This document shows positions 50,132 to 59,788 of a stretch of 64,000 nt of DNA, one piece after another; position 1 is the stretch's first letter, and each line of letters starts with the position of its first letter. Source of the DNA: Acidobacteriota bacterium (lineage in GTDB: Bacteria > Acidobacteriota > Thermoanaerobaculia > Multivoradales > Multivoraceae); contig QQVD01000068.1 of NCBI GenBank assembly GCA_003388555.1, positions 86,633-150,632 of the forward strand, read 5' to 3'. The notes beneath the pieces are model-generated. The model was given only the letters and a program-made list of their open reading frames with translations. It was not told the DNA's origin and did no database searches. The translations under genes and the position numbers were made by a program.

Positions 50132-51594
50132 GCGTGCAGATACAGATCCCGACCCCACTGAGGCGCTTCGCCGACGACCAGGCGCAGGTGCCGGTGCAGG
50201 CGAGTACCGTCGGCGACGCCCTGGAGGCACTGGTCGCGGCACATCCGCAGCTGCGACAGCACCTCTACGACGGCGACGGCAGGCTGCGCTCTTTCGTCAA
50301 CGTGTTCCGCAACGACGAGGACGTGCGCTACCTCGAACGCGACGCGACGTCGCTGTCGCCGGGCGACACCCTGACGATCATCCCGTCGATCGCCGGCGGC
50401 GCGGGTGCGGCGCCGACCGACCGAGCGCCCTCCACGCTGCCCGAGCTCTCGCCCGACGAGATCCGTCGCTACAGTCGCCACCTGATCCTGCCCGAGGTCG
50501 GCGTCGAGGGTCAGCGCCGGCTGAAGGCGGCGCGGGTGCTGCTGGTCGGCGCCGGCGGGCTGGGCTCGCCGACCGGCATGTATCTCGCGGCGGCGGGCGT
50601 CGGCACCCTGGGCCTGGTCGAGTTCGATCGGGTCGACGAGTCCAACCTGCAGCGTCAGCTGCTCTACGGGCAGAACGACATCGGGCGGCCGAAGATCGAG
50701 GCCGCCAGCGAGCGTCTGCGGCTGATCAACCCGCACCTGGAGATCGAAGCCCACGAGACCGCTCTGAGCTCGGAGAACGCCCTCGACATCGTAGGGCGCT
50801 ACGACCTGGTGGTCGACGGCACCGACAACTTCCCCACCCGCTACCTGGTCAACGATGCCTGCGTGCTGACCGGGCGCCCCAACGTCTACGGCTCGATCTT
50901 CCGCTTCGAGGGCCAGGTGTCGATCTTCCACGGCGCCGAGGGACCCTGCTACCGCTGCCTCTTCGCCGAGCCGCCGCCGCCGGGGCTGGTGCCCTCGTGC
51001 GCCGAAGGCGGCGTGCTCGGCGTGCTGCCCGGGATCATCGGCTGTCTGCAGGCGAACGAGACGATCAAGTGGATCGTCGGCGCCGGACAGTCGATGCTCG
51101 GGCGGTTGCTGCTGTTCGACGCGCTGAAGCTCGACTTCCGCGAGCTCAAGCTGCGCAAGAACCCGCAGTGCCCCATCTGCGGCCCGGAGCCGACCCTCAC
51201 CGAGCTGATCGACTACCACCAGTTCTGCGGCGTGCCGGCGCCCGGCTCCGAGCCGAACGACTCCGACCTCGACGTCGGGGTCGTCGAAGCCTCGAGCTGG
51301 CTGCGCTCGGGCGAAGCCCGCCTGCTCGACGTGCGCACCGCCGAGGAGCGCGACATCGCGATCATCGGCGGCGACGGCGTGCCGCCGGCCCTGCACGTGC
51401 CGATCGCCGAGCTCGAGGCGCGGCTGGGCGAGCTCGACCCCGGCGACCGCTGGGTGATCCACTGCCACCACGGACCACGCTCCACCCGCGCCACCAAGCT
51501 GCTGCGCGAGCGCGGCTTCGACCACGCCTACAACCTGGCGGGTGGCATCGACGCCTGGAGTCTCGAGGTCGACCCCTCGGTGCCGCGCTACTGA
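50128..51594 (+). CDS. Fusion of ubiquitin-like sulfur carrier, MoeB/ThiF activating domain and rhodanese
   Basis: The protein has 488 aa; its ATG overlaps the mec stop. Residues 1-91 are a MoaD/CysO-like beta-grasp domain ending IAGG, but the chain continues into a 15-residue Ala/Pro linker. The E1-like domain (about 107-365) has GAGGLGSP, Asp170 with ESNLQRQ, TDNFPTRY and two zinc cysteine pairs (Cys274/277, Cys348/351). The C-terminal rhodanese (about 383-480) keeps its catalytic Cys446 in HCHHGPRS. The E1 domain would adenylate the carrier's C-terminal Gly and the rhodanese would add sulfur. This requires a free Gly91 carboxylate, so cleavage of the fusion, or use of a separate carrier, is implied. 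Confidence 0.92.
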   Translation: MSVQIQIPTPLRRFADDQAQVPVQASTVGDALEALVAAHPQLRQHLYDGDGRLRSFVNVFRNDEDVRYLERDATSLSPGDTLTIIPSIAGGAGAAPTDRAPSTLPELSPDEIRRYSRHLILPEVGVEGQRRLKAARVLLVGAGGLGSPTGMYLAAAGVGTLGLVEFDRVDESNLQRQLLYGQNDIGRPKIEAASERLRLINPHLEIEAHETALSSENALDIVGRYDLVVDGTDNFPTRYLVNDACVLTGRPNVYGSIFRFEGQVSIFHGAEGPCYRCLFAEPPPPGLVPSCAEGGVLGVLPGIIGCLQANETIKWIVGAGQSMLGRLLLFDALKLDFRELKLRKNPQCPICGPEPTLTELIDYHQFCGVPAPGSEPNDSDLDVGVVEASSWLRSGEARLLDVRTAEERDIAIIGGDGVPPALHVPIAELEARLGELDPGDRWVIHCHHGPRSTRATKLLRERGFDHAYNLAGGIDAWSLEVDPSVPRY

Positions 51595-51661
51595 ACCACG
51601 AGACGGGCGCAGGCTGTCGGCTGCGAAACCTGCCGGACTCGACCCGTCGCGCGCGGCCGCG

Positions 51662-53335
51662 TCAGCGTCTCTGGTCCAGCCGGTCGTCGCGGTGGATCGC
51701 CCAGAGCAGTCGGAACCCTCCCGCCGCAGCGACCAGGAAGAGGACGATCGCGAATCCGGGATAGCCGAGGATCTGGAAGCTGGTCTCGACCCGCATCAGC
51801 AGTGCGGCGCCGACGATCAGCGCCGCCAGGACCAGGCCGGCGGTGATCCGGTTCGCCACCTTCTCCATACCGACCATCAGACGGCGCTCGTCGATGGCGT
51901 CGACTTCGACCCGCAGCCGGTTCTCGGAGAGGTTCGTCAGCAGCCGGTTGAGGCGGGCCGGCAGCCCCTGAGCGAATTCGCTCGCCTCGAGCAGGCTGCG
52001 GTACATCTCACCCAGCGACAGCGAGCTCGACATGCGCTCCGAGATCAACCGCGTGGCGTGGCGCCTGATCGCCGCATTGGGATCGAAGCGGGGCGCCAGG
52101 CGGCGGCCGACGTGGTCGATGCTGAGCAGTGTCTTGCCGATCAGATTGAAGACCTGCGGCACCCAGACGCCGTGCTTGGCGGCCTCACCCGCCATCTCGA
52201 GCACGATCTGGCCGACCTGGAGGTCCTCGAGCCGATCGCTGCGGTAGCGCAGCACGCGCTCGGTGACCTCGCCGACGAAGCCGTCGAGGTCGGCGCCCTC
52301 GGCGATCTCGCTGGCTTCGATGGTGATGCGGGCAGCCTCCTCGCCCTGGCCCTCCGCCAGCGCCAGCAGCAGCTTGAGCAGCTGATCACGGAGCTGGGTT
52401 CCCACCCTGCCGACCATGCCCAGGTCGATGAGGTGGATGCGGTGCACGTCCTGGTGGCGTGACAGCAGCACGTTGCCCGGGTGCGGATCGGCGTGGAAGA
52501 AGCCGTCGATGAGGATCTGCGACAGGTAGGCCTCGAACAGCTCATCGGCCAGACCCTCCCCGTCGAGCTCGGCGAGCACCACCGGTGAGACGTCGTCGAG
52601 CTTGACGCCGTCGATGCGCTCCATGGTCAGCACCCGCTGGCTGGTGTAGTCGCCGATCGGCCGCGGCACCGCCAGATGCTCGAACCGACCGAGGTTGTCG
52701 GCCAACGTGATCAGGTTCTGCGCCTCCCGCTCGTAATTCAGCTCGGCGAGCAGCGACTTGCGGAAACCCTCCAGGATGGCGCCGAAGCGCCACCGCCGGC
52801 CGGCGGAGGTATGGCGGTCGAGCAGCTCGGCGAGGGAGTCGAGCACGTCGAGGTCGTCCAGTACTTTTTTCCGCACCCCCGGTCGCTGTACCTTGACCGC
52901 CACCGGTCGGCCGTCACGCAACACCGCGGTGTGCACCTGGCCGAGCGACGCCGCTGCCAGCGGCCGGGCGTCGAACGAGTCGAAGGCCTTCGAGACGCGA
53001 ACCCCGAGCTCATCGGCCAGGATCGACTGCACTTCCTCGAACGGGAAGGGCTCGACTTCGTCCTGCAGCCGCTCGAGCGCAGCGACGTAGGCCGGGGGCA
53101 GCAGATCTCCACGGGTCGAGAGCACCTGCCCGAGCTTGACGAAGGTCGGGCCGAGCTTCTCCAGCTCGTCGGCGAGCTCTTCGGCATCCGCGCTCTCCTG
53201 CTCCGAACCTTCGTCACCGAGCACCTCGTCGAGGCCGGCATCGCGCACCCAGTCACGACGCCCGAACTTGATGCAGAGCCTGGCGATCTCCCGGTAGCGG
53301 GACATGTGACGGGGGACGAGAGTGAGCTTGGCCAT
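51662..53335 (-). CDS. ABC1/UbiB family atypical kinase, membrane anchored
   Basis: The protein has 557 aa from the ATG at 53335 (GAGG upstream); an ATG 27 bases earlier is less well placed. UbiB-family features: KxGQ motif in FVKLGQVLSTRGDLLP (about 65-80), AAASLGQVH (Ala-rich loop in place of a glycine loop), VAVKVQRPG, NYEREAQN, the catalytic FFHADPHPGNVLL and IDLGMVG. Two C-terminal membrane helices (about 495-555) anchor it. UbiB/COQ8 proteins support ubiquinone synthesis with ATPase rather than kinase activity; other members act on other isoprenoid lipids. No ubi or men gene is in the window, so the substrate is open. Confidence 0.9.
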   Translation of the reverse strand: MAKLTLVPRHMSRYREIARLCIKFGRRDWVRDAGLDEVLGDEGSEQESADAEELADELEKLGPTFVKLGQVLSTRGDLLPPAYVAALERLQDEVEPFPFEEVQSILADELGVRVSKAFDSFDARPLAAASLGQVHTAVLRDGRPVAVKVQRPGVRKKVLDDLDVLDSLAELLDRHTSAGRRWRFGAILEGFRKSLLAELNYEREAQNLITLADNLGRFEHLAVPRPIGDYTSQRVLTMERIDGVKLDDVSPVVLAELDGEGLADELFEAYLSQILIDGFFHADPHPGNVLLSRHQDVHRIHLIDLGMVGRVGTQLRDQLLKLLLALAEGQGEEAARITIEASEIAEGADLDGFVGEVTERVLRYRSDRLEDLQVGQIVLEMAGEAAKHGVWVPQVFNLIGKTLLSIDHVGRRLAPRFDPNAAIRRHATRLISERMSSSLSLGEMYRSLLEASEFAQGLPARLNRLLTNLSENRLRVEVDAIDERRLMVGMEKVANRITAGLVLAALIVGAALLMRVETSFQILGYPGFAIVLFLVAAAGGFRLLWAIHRDDRLDQRR

Positions 53336-53484
53336 CGAGAGGTCCTCGGCACGTTGCTTCACCGCCGAGCGAGAACCACCGTGCTTGGTAGAAGGACCGG
53401 ACGCACAGCGCCCGGGGCCGCGGACTCACGGCTGCGGACAGTCACTGCACGCTGCGCGCCAACTCACCGCGGCGCGGCGTCGGC

Positions 53485-56400
53485 TCAGCGACCGTCGCTG
53501 CGGGCGAGTGAGCGGAAGTACTCCTCCACAGAGCCCTCGTAGCCGGCCGGAACGCGCTCGCTGTCGGGCGCCAGCACCTGGCGCTGGTCGCGCTCGAGAT
53601 CGCGCCAGAGGCGGAACTCGAACTGGCGCAGGCCCTCGACCACCGCATCGCGCAGCGCCTGCAGAGCCAGTGGATCGCCGACCAGCTGACGGATGTCGAG
53701 CTCGCGCATCTGGCGCAGCACGTCGTCCAGATCGGCGGTCTCGAGGTCGGCCTCGCGCAGGTCCTCGCGCAGGGTCTCGGCGTCGCGTAGTCGTTCGCGC
53801 AGCTCGCGCCCCATCTGACGCAGCTCCTCGGCACCGAAGATGCCTGGCTGGAACTGGGCCTGCTCGTTGAGGCCGATGCGAGAGGAGACGCCACGGCCGT
53901 CGCCGAAGTCGGCGCGCTCGCCAGCGCGTTGCCCGAGCCGACGCGAGGCGCCTTCGCCGCCGCCACTCTCGGACCCGTCCCGCGACTCACCGGCGGTCTC
54001 GCCCGCCTGCTGGCCCGGGGAGCCGTTCTGGCCGGGCCGCTCACCGGTGCCGCGCCGGCCCTGCCCGGCGTCGGTGCCCTGCTCTCCCTCTGCCCCCTCG
54101 GCGCCCGGCCGGTCGCCGGGGCGCTGTGAGTCGCCGCGCTCACCATCGCCCTGCTCGCCATCGCCCTGCTCGCCTTCGCCGCGCTCGCCGGCCTCTCCGG
54201 ATCGGGGCTCGCCCGACTCACCGCTCTCGCTTCGCTCGCCCGTTCCGTCGCGACGCTCTCCACCGTCTTCCAGGCGGTCGCGCAGGCGTCCCTCGAGCGA
54301 CTGCAGGTTCTCGACCAGGTCCCGCGCCTGCGCCAGCATGTCCTCCGAGTCGCCGGCCTGGGCCTCGTTCATCGCTCCCTGGGCCTGGTCGAGCTCGCCG
54401 AGCAGCTCCTCGAGATTCGATTCGATCTCGCGCTCGAACGCCTCGGCGATCTCCGCCTCGCGCTCACGCACCACGCCCTTGGAGTAGCGCACCTTCTCCT
54501 TGAGCTGGTTCTTGCGGATCGAGTTGGCCGCCTGCTGCAGGTTGCGGGCGACGTCCGGAGTCTCGCTCCGAGCCTGTCGCGCCATCCTGTCGAGCTGCTC
54601 CTCGAGCGACGTGATCTCGGACTGCAGCTGGTCCTTGCGCTCGAGCAGCCGCTCGAGCTCCTGCCGTTGCTCGGCAGGATCAGCCTCGGGGCGACCGTCG
54701 GCGCGGGGCTCCCCTTCGCGTCCCTGCCCTCCCCGACCGCCGGCACGGCGCTCCTCCTCGGCCATGCGACCGACCTGCTGCGAGATGCGCTGCTGCAGGT
54801 CGCGCAGCCGCTGCGACCTTTCGCCCAGCTCCTGCATCTCCTCGTCGACGCGGGTCTCGCGGTTCTTCTCGAGCAGCCGCCGCGCCTGTTCCAGTGACTC
54901 GAGGGCCTGCATGCCCGACCGGTTTCCCTCGCGACCGCTGCCGCCGGCCGAGCTGCGCTGCATCTGGTCGATCGCCTCGCGCAGCTGCTGGGCAGTCTGG
55001 CGCAGCTCCGGCCGCGACTGCTCGCGAGCCAGGCGCTCGAGCCGGCGCGCCAGCTCCTCGGTCTCCTCGATCATCTGCTCCTGACGGCCGCCGCCACCCT
55101 GCTGGGTGCGCTGACCGGCCTCGCGGCGCTTGCGCTCGAGCTCCTGCTGCTGTCGTCGGGCCAGCTCCTTGAGACGCTGCTCGACCTCGTCGAGCTCGCG
55201 CGCCGACTGCTCGTTCTGTCCCCGCTGCACCACCTCGTACTGGTTGCGCAGCTTGTCGAGCTCGAGCTCGAAGAGGTCGGCGAGGTCTTCGGAGAGCTGG
55301 CTCTGCTCGCCGCCGCCGCCACCACCAGGATCGAACGAGACGCGCACGTCGCGGAAGGTCGACTCGGCACGCTGCAGATGGGTCATCGCCCGCTGCTCGG
55401 GACCGATCGCCGTCGCGGGCTTCTCCTCGTGGAGCAGCCGGATCGCCTCGCGCATCTCGGGCAACGAGCGCTCGAGGTGGGCGATGATGGTCGCGAAGTC
55501 CTCGTCCTGCGACAGGGTGACGCGGTTCTGCATCCTGGCGATCAGGGTGCCGGCCTGCTCGAGCAGGCGCTCCTGCGACAGCGCCACGGTGGCGACGCTC
55601 TCCGAGAACTCCTTGGCGTCGAGCGACTCGCGGTCGCGCATCAGGCGGAAGGTCGCCGCCACGATCTCGCGCTGACGGGCGGAGAGCGCCGTGTCGGTGC
55701 CGCCGCCTCCCTGCATGCCGCCGCCGCCCTCGGCGCGACGGTACTCCTGACCGAAGGGCCTGATCTCCAGGAAGTAGATGTCGCTCGCCGCGGCGCGGCC
55801 GCTGCCACCGGTCGCGTCCTCCGCCTCGAAGTAGTACGAGACGAAATCGCCGTCCTGCAGCTCGATCTCCTCGAGGAAGAAGGTGTGGCCGGCGGAGACC
55901 TTCTCGCGCGGCTCGCCCTGCACGAGAGCGACGCTCTGCTCCTCGCCGCCGTTGACCGAGTACCTCAGGTCGAGGCTGGCGACGCCATAGTCGTCGACCG
56001 CCTCCGCCTCGACGAACACCTCTTCGATCTTGTTCACCTTGAGGTCCCGGCCCGGCCGTCGCACCCGCAGCACCGGCGGTTGGTCCTGGAGCGGCTCGAT
56101 GGCGTAGTCCGGCGAGGCGCGGTGCGCCCTGCCGCGGAGGTCGTCGAGCTCGACCGAATAGAAGCCGCGCCGATCGACGTCGAAGGCGGCGCTCCAGGTC
56201 GCCGCGCGCTCCTCGGCGCCGCTGACCAGGTCAGTCGGCGCGGCCTCCTCGGTCGTCGCCGCCGACTCGGCGGCAGCCGCCGCGATCGCGACCAGCTCGA
56301 TCACCCGGCCGTCGTCGAGCTTCAGCCGGCCGCCGGCCACCTCCACGGTCGTCGCCACCGAGACGGTGACCTCGGTGCCGCGCAGGGCGGCGACGTCGCC

Positions 56401-57423
56401 ACCGTCGCGGATCGCCTGATCCGGAAGCCCGGTGTAGGCCGGGAAGTCGTACAGCAGATCGATGCGCTCGACATAGGGCAGCTCGACGACGGTCAGGCGG
56501 TGCACCGGGGAGCGGATGCCACCCGCCTCGACGAAGTACTCGGAGTCCGTGCGCATGTCGAGCAGCAGCAGCTCGCGATCAGAGACGTCGTCGGCGACGC
56601 CGAAGACCTCGATGCCGCGTTCGGTCATCGCCGAGCCCTGCTCGCCGGCTCCCATCTCGAAGCTCTGCCACTCACCGTCGCCCTCGCGCAGCCGCAGGGT
56701 GACCCGGGTCGCGTCGAAGCCGACCAGACGGGCGGTGATCAGCACGTCGGCGCCCTTGGCGACCTCGATCGTGCCGGGGTCGACCTCCACCACGTAGGGG
56801 TTGTCGGCCGCCAGGGCCTTCCAGGGCATCAGCAACAGCATCGCTCCGTGCTGCAGGAAGGCAGGCGAGAGGAGGATCGCCAGCAGTGCCGCTCCGGTGA
56901 CGCCGGCGAGGGCGCCCGAGAGCCGCCGCAGCGCGCCGCGCTCGATCCCCTGGGCGTAGTCCACCCTCTCGCAGCGGCGGATCGCGTCGGTGAGCAGGTT
57001 GAGCTCCAGCTCGCTGGAGCGCTCGCGGCTCCCGCCGGCGCGCGAGTCGAGCTCGACCGCGCTGAGCAGGGCGGTCTGCAGGCTCGGCTCGTGCTCCTCG
57101 ATGTACAGCGCCACCCGACGATCGGGCGCCCGCTGCAACTGCGGCAGCACGATGGTGCGCAGCGCCACCAGGCCGACGAAGATCCAGGAGAACCAGCGCA
57201 GCAGCGTCACGGCCCGTTCGGTGTAGAGGAACTGATCGAGCAGCAGTGCCGAGCCGAGCACCACCACCAACGCCACGCCGGCGGTGATCGCCAGTCCACG
57301 CAGCGCGGTGCGGGGGCGCCATCGCCGCCGCACCGAGCGCACCACCCGCCGCAGCTCGCGCCGCGTCGACTCGTCGGTGGCCACGAGCTCGCTGGCCGTA
57401 GGTGTCGCCGGTTCTCGGTTCAT
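53485..57423 (-). CDS. Large DUF4175-like membrane protein with long coiled coil, end of Bat-like operon
   Basis: The protein has 1312 aa. Three membrane segments lie near the N terminus (about 41-62, 74-94, 168-190). A periplasmic beta-rich region (about 205-530) comes next, then a Gln/Glu/Arg-rich coiled coil (about 560-1040) and a low-complexity Gly/Glu/Arg stretch with GEQGDGEQGDGERGD repeats (about 1045-1150). A conserved C-terminal helical tail begins QFQPGIFGAEELRQM. The layout fits the DUF4175/TIGR02302 group of unknown function. It follows the BatA-VWA gene and is probably the scaffold of a complex assembled by the MoxR ATPase of this operon. Composition shifts to Glu/Gln/Arg are unlike its neighbours. 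Confidence 0.8.
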   Translation of the reverse strand: MNREPATPTASELVATDESTRRELRRVVRSVRRRWRPRTALRGLAITAGVALVVVLGSALLLDQFLYTERAVTLLRWFSWIFVGLVALRTIVLPQLQRAPDRRVALYIEEHEPSLQTALLSAVELDSRAGGSRERSSELELNLLTDAIRRCERVDYAQGIERGALRRLSGALAGVTGAALLAILLSPAFLQHGAMLLLMPWKALAADNPYVVEVDPGTIEVAKGADVLITARLVGFDATRVTLRLREGDGEWQSFEMGAGEQGSAMTERGIEVFGVADDVSDRELLLLDMRTDSEYFVEAGGIRSPVHRLTVVELPYVERIDLLYDFPAYTGLPDQAIRDGGDVAALRGTEVTVSVATTVEVAGGRLKLDDGRVIELVAIAAAAAESAATTEEAAPTDLVSGAEERAATWSAAFDVDRRGFYSVELDDLRGRAHRASPDYAIEPLQDQPPVLRVRRPGRDLKVNKIEEVFVEAEAVDDYGVASLDLRYSVNGGEEQSVALVQGEPREKVSAGHTFFLEEIELQDGDFVSYYFEAEDATGGSGRAAASDIYFLEIRPFGQEYRRAEGGGGMQGGGGTDTALSARQREIVAATFRLMRDRESLDAKEFSESVATVALSQERLLEQAGTLIARMQNRVTLSQDEDFATIIAHLERSLPEMREAIRLLHEEKPATAIGPEQRAMTHLQRAESTFRDVRVSFDPGGGGGGEQSQLSEDLADLFELELDKLRNQYEVVQRGQNEQSARELDEVEQRLKELARRQQQELERKRREAGQRTQQGGGGRQEQMIEETEELARRLERLAREQSRPELRQTAQQLREAIDQMQRSSAGGSGREGNRSGMQALESLEQARRLLEKNRETRVDEEMQELGERSQRLRDLQQRISQQVGRMAEEERRAGGRGGQGREGEPRADGRPEADPAEQRQELERLLERKDQLQSEITSLEEQLDRMARQARSETPDVARNLQQAANSIRKNQLKEKVRYSKGVVREREAEIAEAFEREIESNLEELLGELDQAQGAMNEAQAGDSEDMLAQARDLVENLQSLEGRLRDRLEDGGERRDGTGERSESGESGEPRSGEAGERGEGEQGDGEQGDGERGDSQRPGDRPGAEGAEGEQGTDAGQGRRGTGERPGQNGSPGQQAGETAGESRDGSESGGGEGASRRLGQRAGERADFGDGRGVSSRIGLNEQAQFQPGIFGAEELRQMGRELRERLRDAETLREDLREADLETADLDDVLRQMRELDIRQLVGDPLALQALRDAVVEGLRQFEFRLWRDLERDQRQVLAPDSERVPAGYEGSVEEYFRSLARSDGR

Positions 57424-57495
57424 CGCGATCGCTCCTGTCTGGCGCCTGCCTCTACACTCCTACCACTCTGCCACGGTCCGCGTTCTCTCCCACGC

Positions 57496-59700
57496 CTAGG
57501 ACAGCGCTGCCCCGGACGAGGCGTCGCGGCGCTGGCGCACCGAGGCGAGCACTCCTTCGACGCAGAGCGCGGCGAGGGTCGCCACGGCGAGCGCCCACCA
57601 GAGCCGCCCGCGTGGCGCGTCCGAGCGCTCGCCGGCCACGCCGCCCGCGGACTCGGCCTCGCGAGGGCCCTCGCCGACCGTCACCAGCCCGGCAGCGAAC
57701 TCGTCGGCGTCGAGGCGACCGAAATCGGACTCGGCCGCATCGACGTTGGTCGCCAGCAACCTCGGGGCTTCTCCCGCGTCGGTCGAGAGCTCCCAGAAGC
57801 CGGGCTGGTCGAGCCTCATCAGCGCCTGGTCGGCGCTCGCCAACGGGTCGGCATCCGGCGCCGTCGGCGTCGCGGCGGCGGGCAGCGTCGCCGCCGCGGC
57901 CCGGCGCTGGTCGAGGAACTCGCCGAGGGGCGAGCGATCCCCCGACGGGGCTTCGAGCGTCCAGGCGTCGAGCGGCAGCGGCAGAGCCAGCTCGGCGACC
58001 TCGCCGATGCGGTACGAAGGTGGACGCGGCCGGTAGCCGGCGAGCGTGCGCACCTCGCCGTCGAGCCAGGGCACGTAGGCGTTGTGCAGCGGCAGGTCGC
58101 TCCACGACGCATCGAGGCTGGTGGCGTACCAGTGGATCCGACCGCGGCCTACCGGCCGCTCGACGAGCAGCGGCGCGCCGTCGTCGAGGTAGGCCAGCAC
58201 CCGATCACCGGCCCGCGGCTCGAGCGCCTCGGCGCGGAAGAAGGCGACCCCCGTGAAGGCGTCCCGGAAGCCGTCGCTGAAGGCCCGGAAGCTCGGGTGC
58301 TCGGTGGACAGGGAGGCGAGACGGCGCACCTGTCGTTCGTCGCTGCCGCCGCGACGTTCGCTCGCCGCCGGCGGGCGCAGACCTTCGGGCAGCGCCGCGA
58401 ACGCATCGGCGGAGGCGAGAGCCGAGGCGGTGCGTGGGCCGACGGAGACGAGCAGCCCGGCGCCAGCGCCGATCCGGGCGAGCAGCGCCTCGGACTCGCC
58501 GCCCTGAAGGTCGGCGATCGCGTCGAGGACGATGGTCACGTCGGCCCGCTCGAGGATCGTCTCCTGGAGGCTGCCGGCAACCGCGGACTCGAGGCGGATC
58601 CGGGGATCCGAGAGAGTCTGCAGCGCCCGCCGCAGGTAGAAGGCCTCCTGCGAACGACGGCCCGGCGGCTCGACGAGCAGCACCGACAGCGCGTCTCCGG
58701 GCGCCATGACGAAACGATGCACGTCGTCGACGCCGATGCTGTCCGCCACGGCCGAAAGCGCCACCGCGCCGCGGTGCTCCCGGTCGGAGGCGACGGTGAA
58801 CGGCTGGAACTCCACCTCGAAGACCGGTTCTGCCGGATCGATGGAAACGTCCAGGGTCTCGACCTCACGCTCGTCGACCTGGAGCTCGAGACGCGCCGGA
58901 ATCGCCGCCCCCGGTTCGTCGTCGGTCCCCGGACCGGGCGAGAAGCGACCGACCCGCGCGGTGACCACGACCCGCTCTCGATCTCCCGTCTGCTGCCGCT
59001 CGAGGCGCACGCCGAGCACCGCTAGGTTGGCCGGCTCCGGCTCCTGCCGCACGTCGAGGAGCTCGAGCTCGACCCCGGCAGGCAGCGGATTGCGGTCGGA
59101 CCGGTCCCAGCCGCCGGCCTGCACGTCGGTGACCAGCACCACCCGCACCGGACGGTCGGTGTCGGCCTGATTCACCAGACGTCTGGCCGCGCGCACCGCG
59201 GCGCCGTAGTCGGTGCCGTCGACCCCCGGACGGAGCCCGGAGAGCAGGCTCGCCGGTGCCTGTTCGGAGACCGTCCACGGCAGGAGCACCTCTGCCTGGC
59301 GCCCGAATCCGACCAGCGACACCCGGTCGCCGGCCACCGCGAGACGCTCCGAAACGGCCGCCAGGGCCCGCTCCCAGCGACCGCCATGGCTCATGCTGAA
59401 GGAACGGTCGAGCAGCAGAACCACCTGCTCCCCCGCCGCCACCTCGCTGCCTGCGCCCAGCGACGGAACGATCGGCTGGGCGAAGGTCAACGCCAGCAGC
59501 AGCAGGGCCGCGCAGCGGGCCACCAGCAGCGCCACGTCACGCAGTCGTCGCCTCTTCACGGATCGCACCGGCACGTTCTCGAGGAACATGAGCGACGGGA
59601 AGGGCTGCGGCGTCTTGGCGCGGCGGCGGCGCAGATGCAGGAGCACCGGCGCCGCCAGCGCCAGCGCACCGAACAGGAAGAGAGGGGCGAGGAAGCTCAC
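57496..59700 (-). CDS. BatA-type membrane protein with VWA domain
   Basis: The protein has 734 aa if started at the GTG at 59700, which has GAGGTGG upstream; an in-frame GTG at 59709 is the alternative. The N-terminal BatA signature FLAPLFLFGALALAAPVLLHL is a membrane helix, a second helix follows near 57-80, and the VWA domain (about 95-270) has an intact MIDAS DRSFSMS. A long periplasmic region and a glutamine-amidotransferase-like segment (about 340-560) come next, with a final membrane helix (LWWALAVATLAALCVEGVLA) near the end. Such proteins occur with MoxR, DUF58 and DUF4159 in operons of unclear function, often linked to stress tolerance. Confidence 0.87.
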   Translation of the reverse strand: MSFLAPLFLFGALALAAPVLLHLRRRRAKTPQPFPSLMFLENVPVRSVKRRRLRDVALLVARCAALLLLALTFAQPIVPSLGAGSEVAAGEQVVLLLDRSFSMSHGGRWERALAAVSERLAVAGDRVSLVGFGRQAEVLLPWTVSEQAPASLLSGLRPGVDGTDYGAAVRAARRLVNQADTDRPVRVVLVTDVQAGGWDRSDRNPLPAGVELELLDVRQEPEPANLAVLGVRLERQQTGDRERVVVTARVGRFSPGPGTDDEPGAAIPARLELQVDEREVETLDVSIDPAEPVFEVEFQPFTVASDREHRGAVALSAVADSIGVDDVHRFVMAPGDALSVLLVEPPGRRSQEAFYLRRALQTLSDPRIRLESAVAGSLQETILERADVTIVLDAIADLQGGESEALLARIGAGAGLLVSVGPRTASALASADAFAALPEGLRPPAASERRGGSDERQVRRLASLSTEHPSFRAFSDGFRDAFTGVAFFRAEALEPRAGDRVLAYLDDGAPLLVERPVGRGRIHWYATSLDASWSDLPLHNAYVPWLDGEVRTLAGYRPRPPSYRIGEVAELALPLPLDAWTLEAPSGDRSPLGEFLDQRRAAAATLPAAATPTAPDADPLASADQALMRLDQPGFWELSTDAGEAPRLLATNVDAAESDFGRLDADEFAAGLVTVGEGPREAESAGGVAGERSDAPRGRLWWALAVATLAALCVEGVLASVRQRRDASSGAALS

Positions 59701-59788
59701 GCCGCCCACCTCGACGGCGCCGTCGGCACGGGATGCGCGGCGGTCGCCGGCTGCAGCCCGGCGCGGAGGTCGATCGTGGGGTCCGCTC

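Noticed and set aside
55378..59025. 1215-codon open frame on the plus strand
   Set aside because: Antisense to the DUF4175-like and BatA genes; low-complexity translation without recognisable domains.
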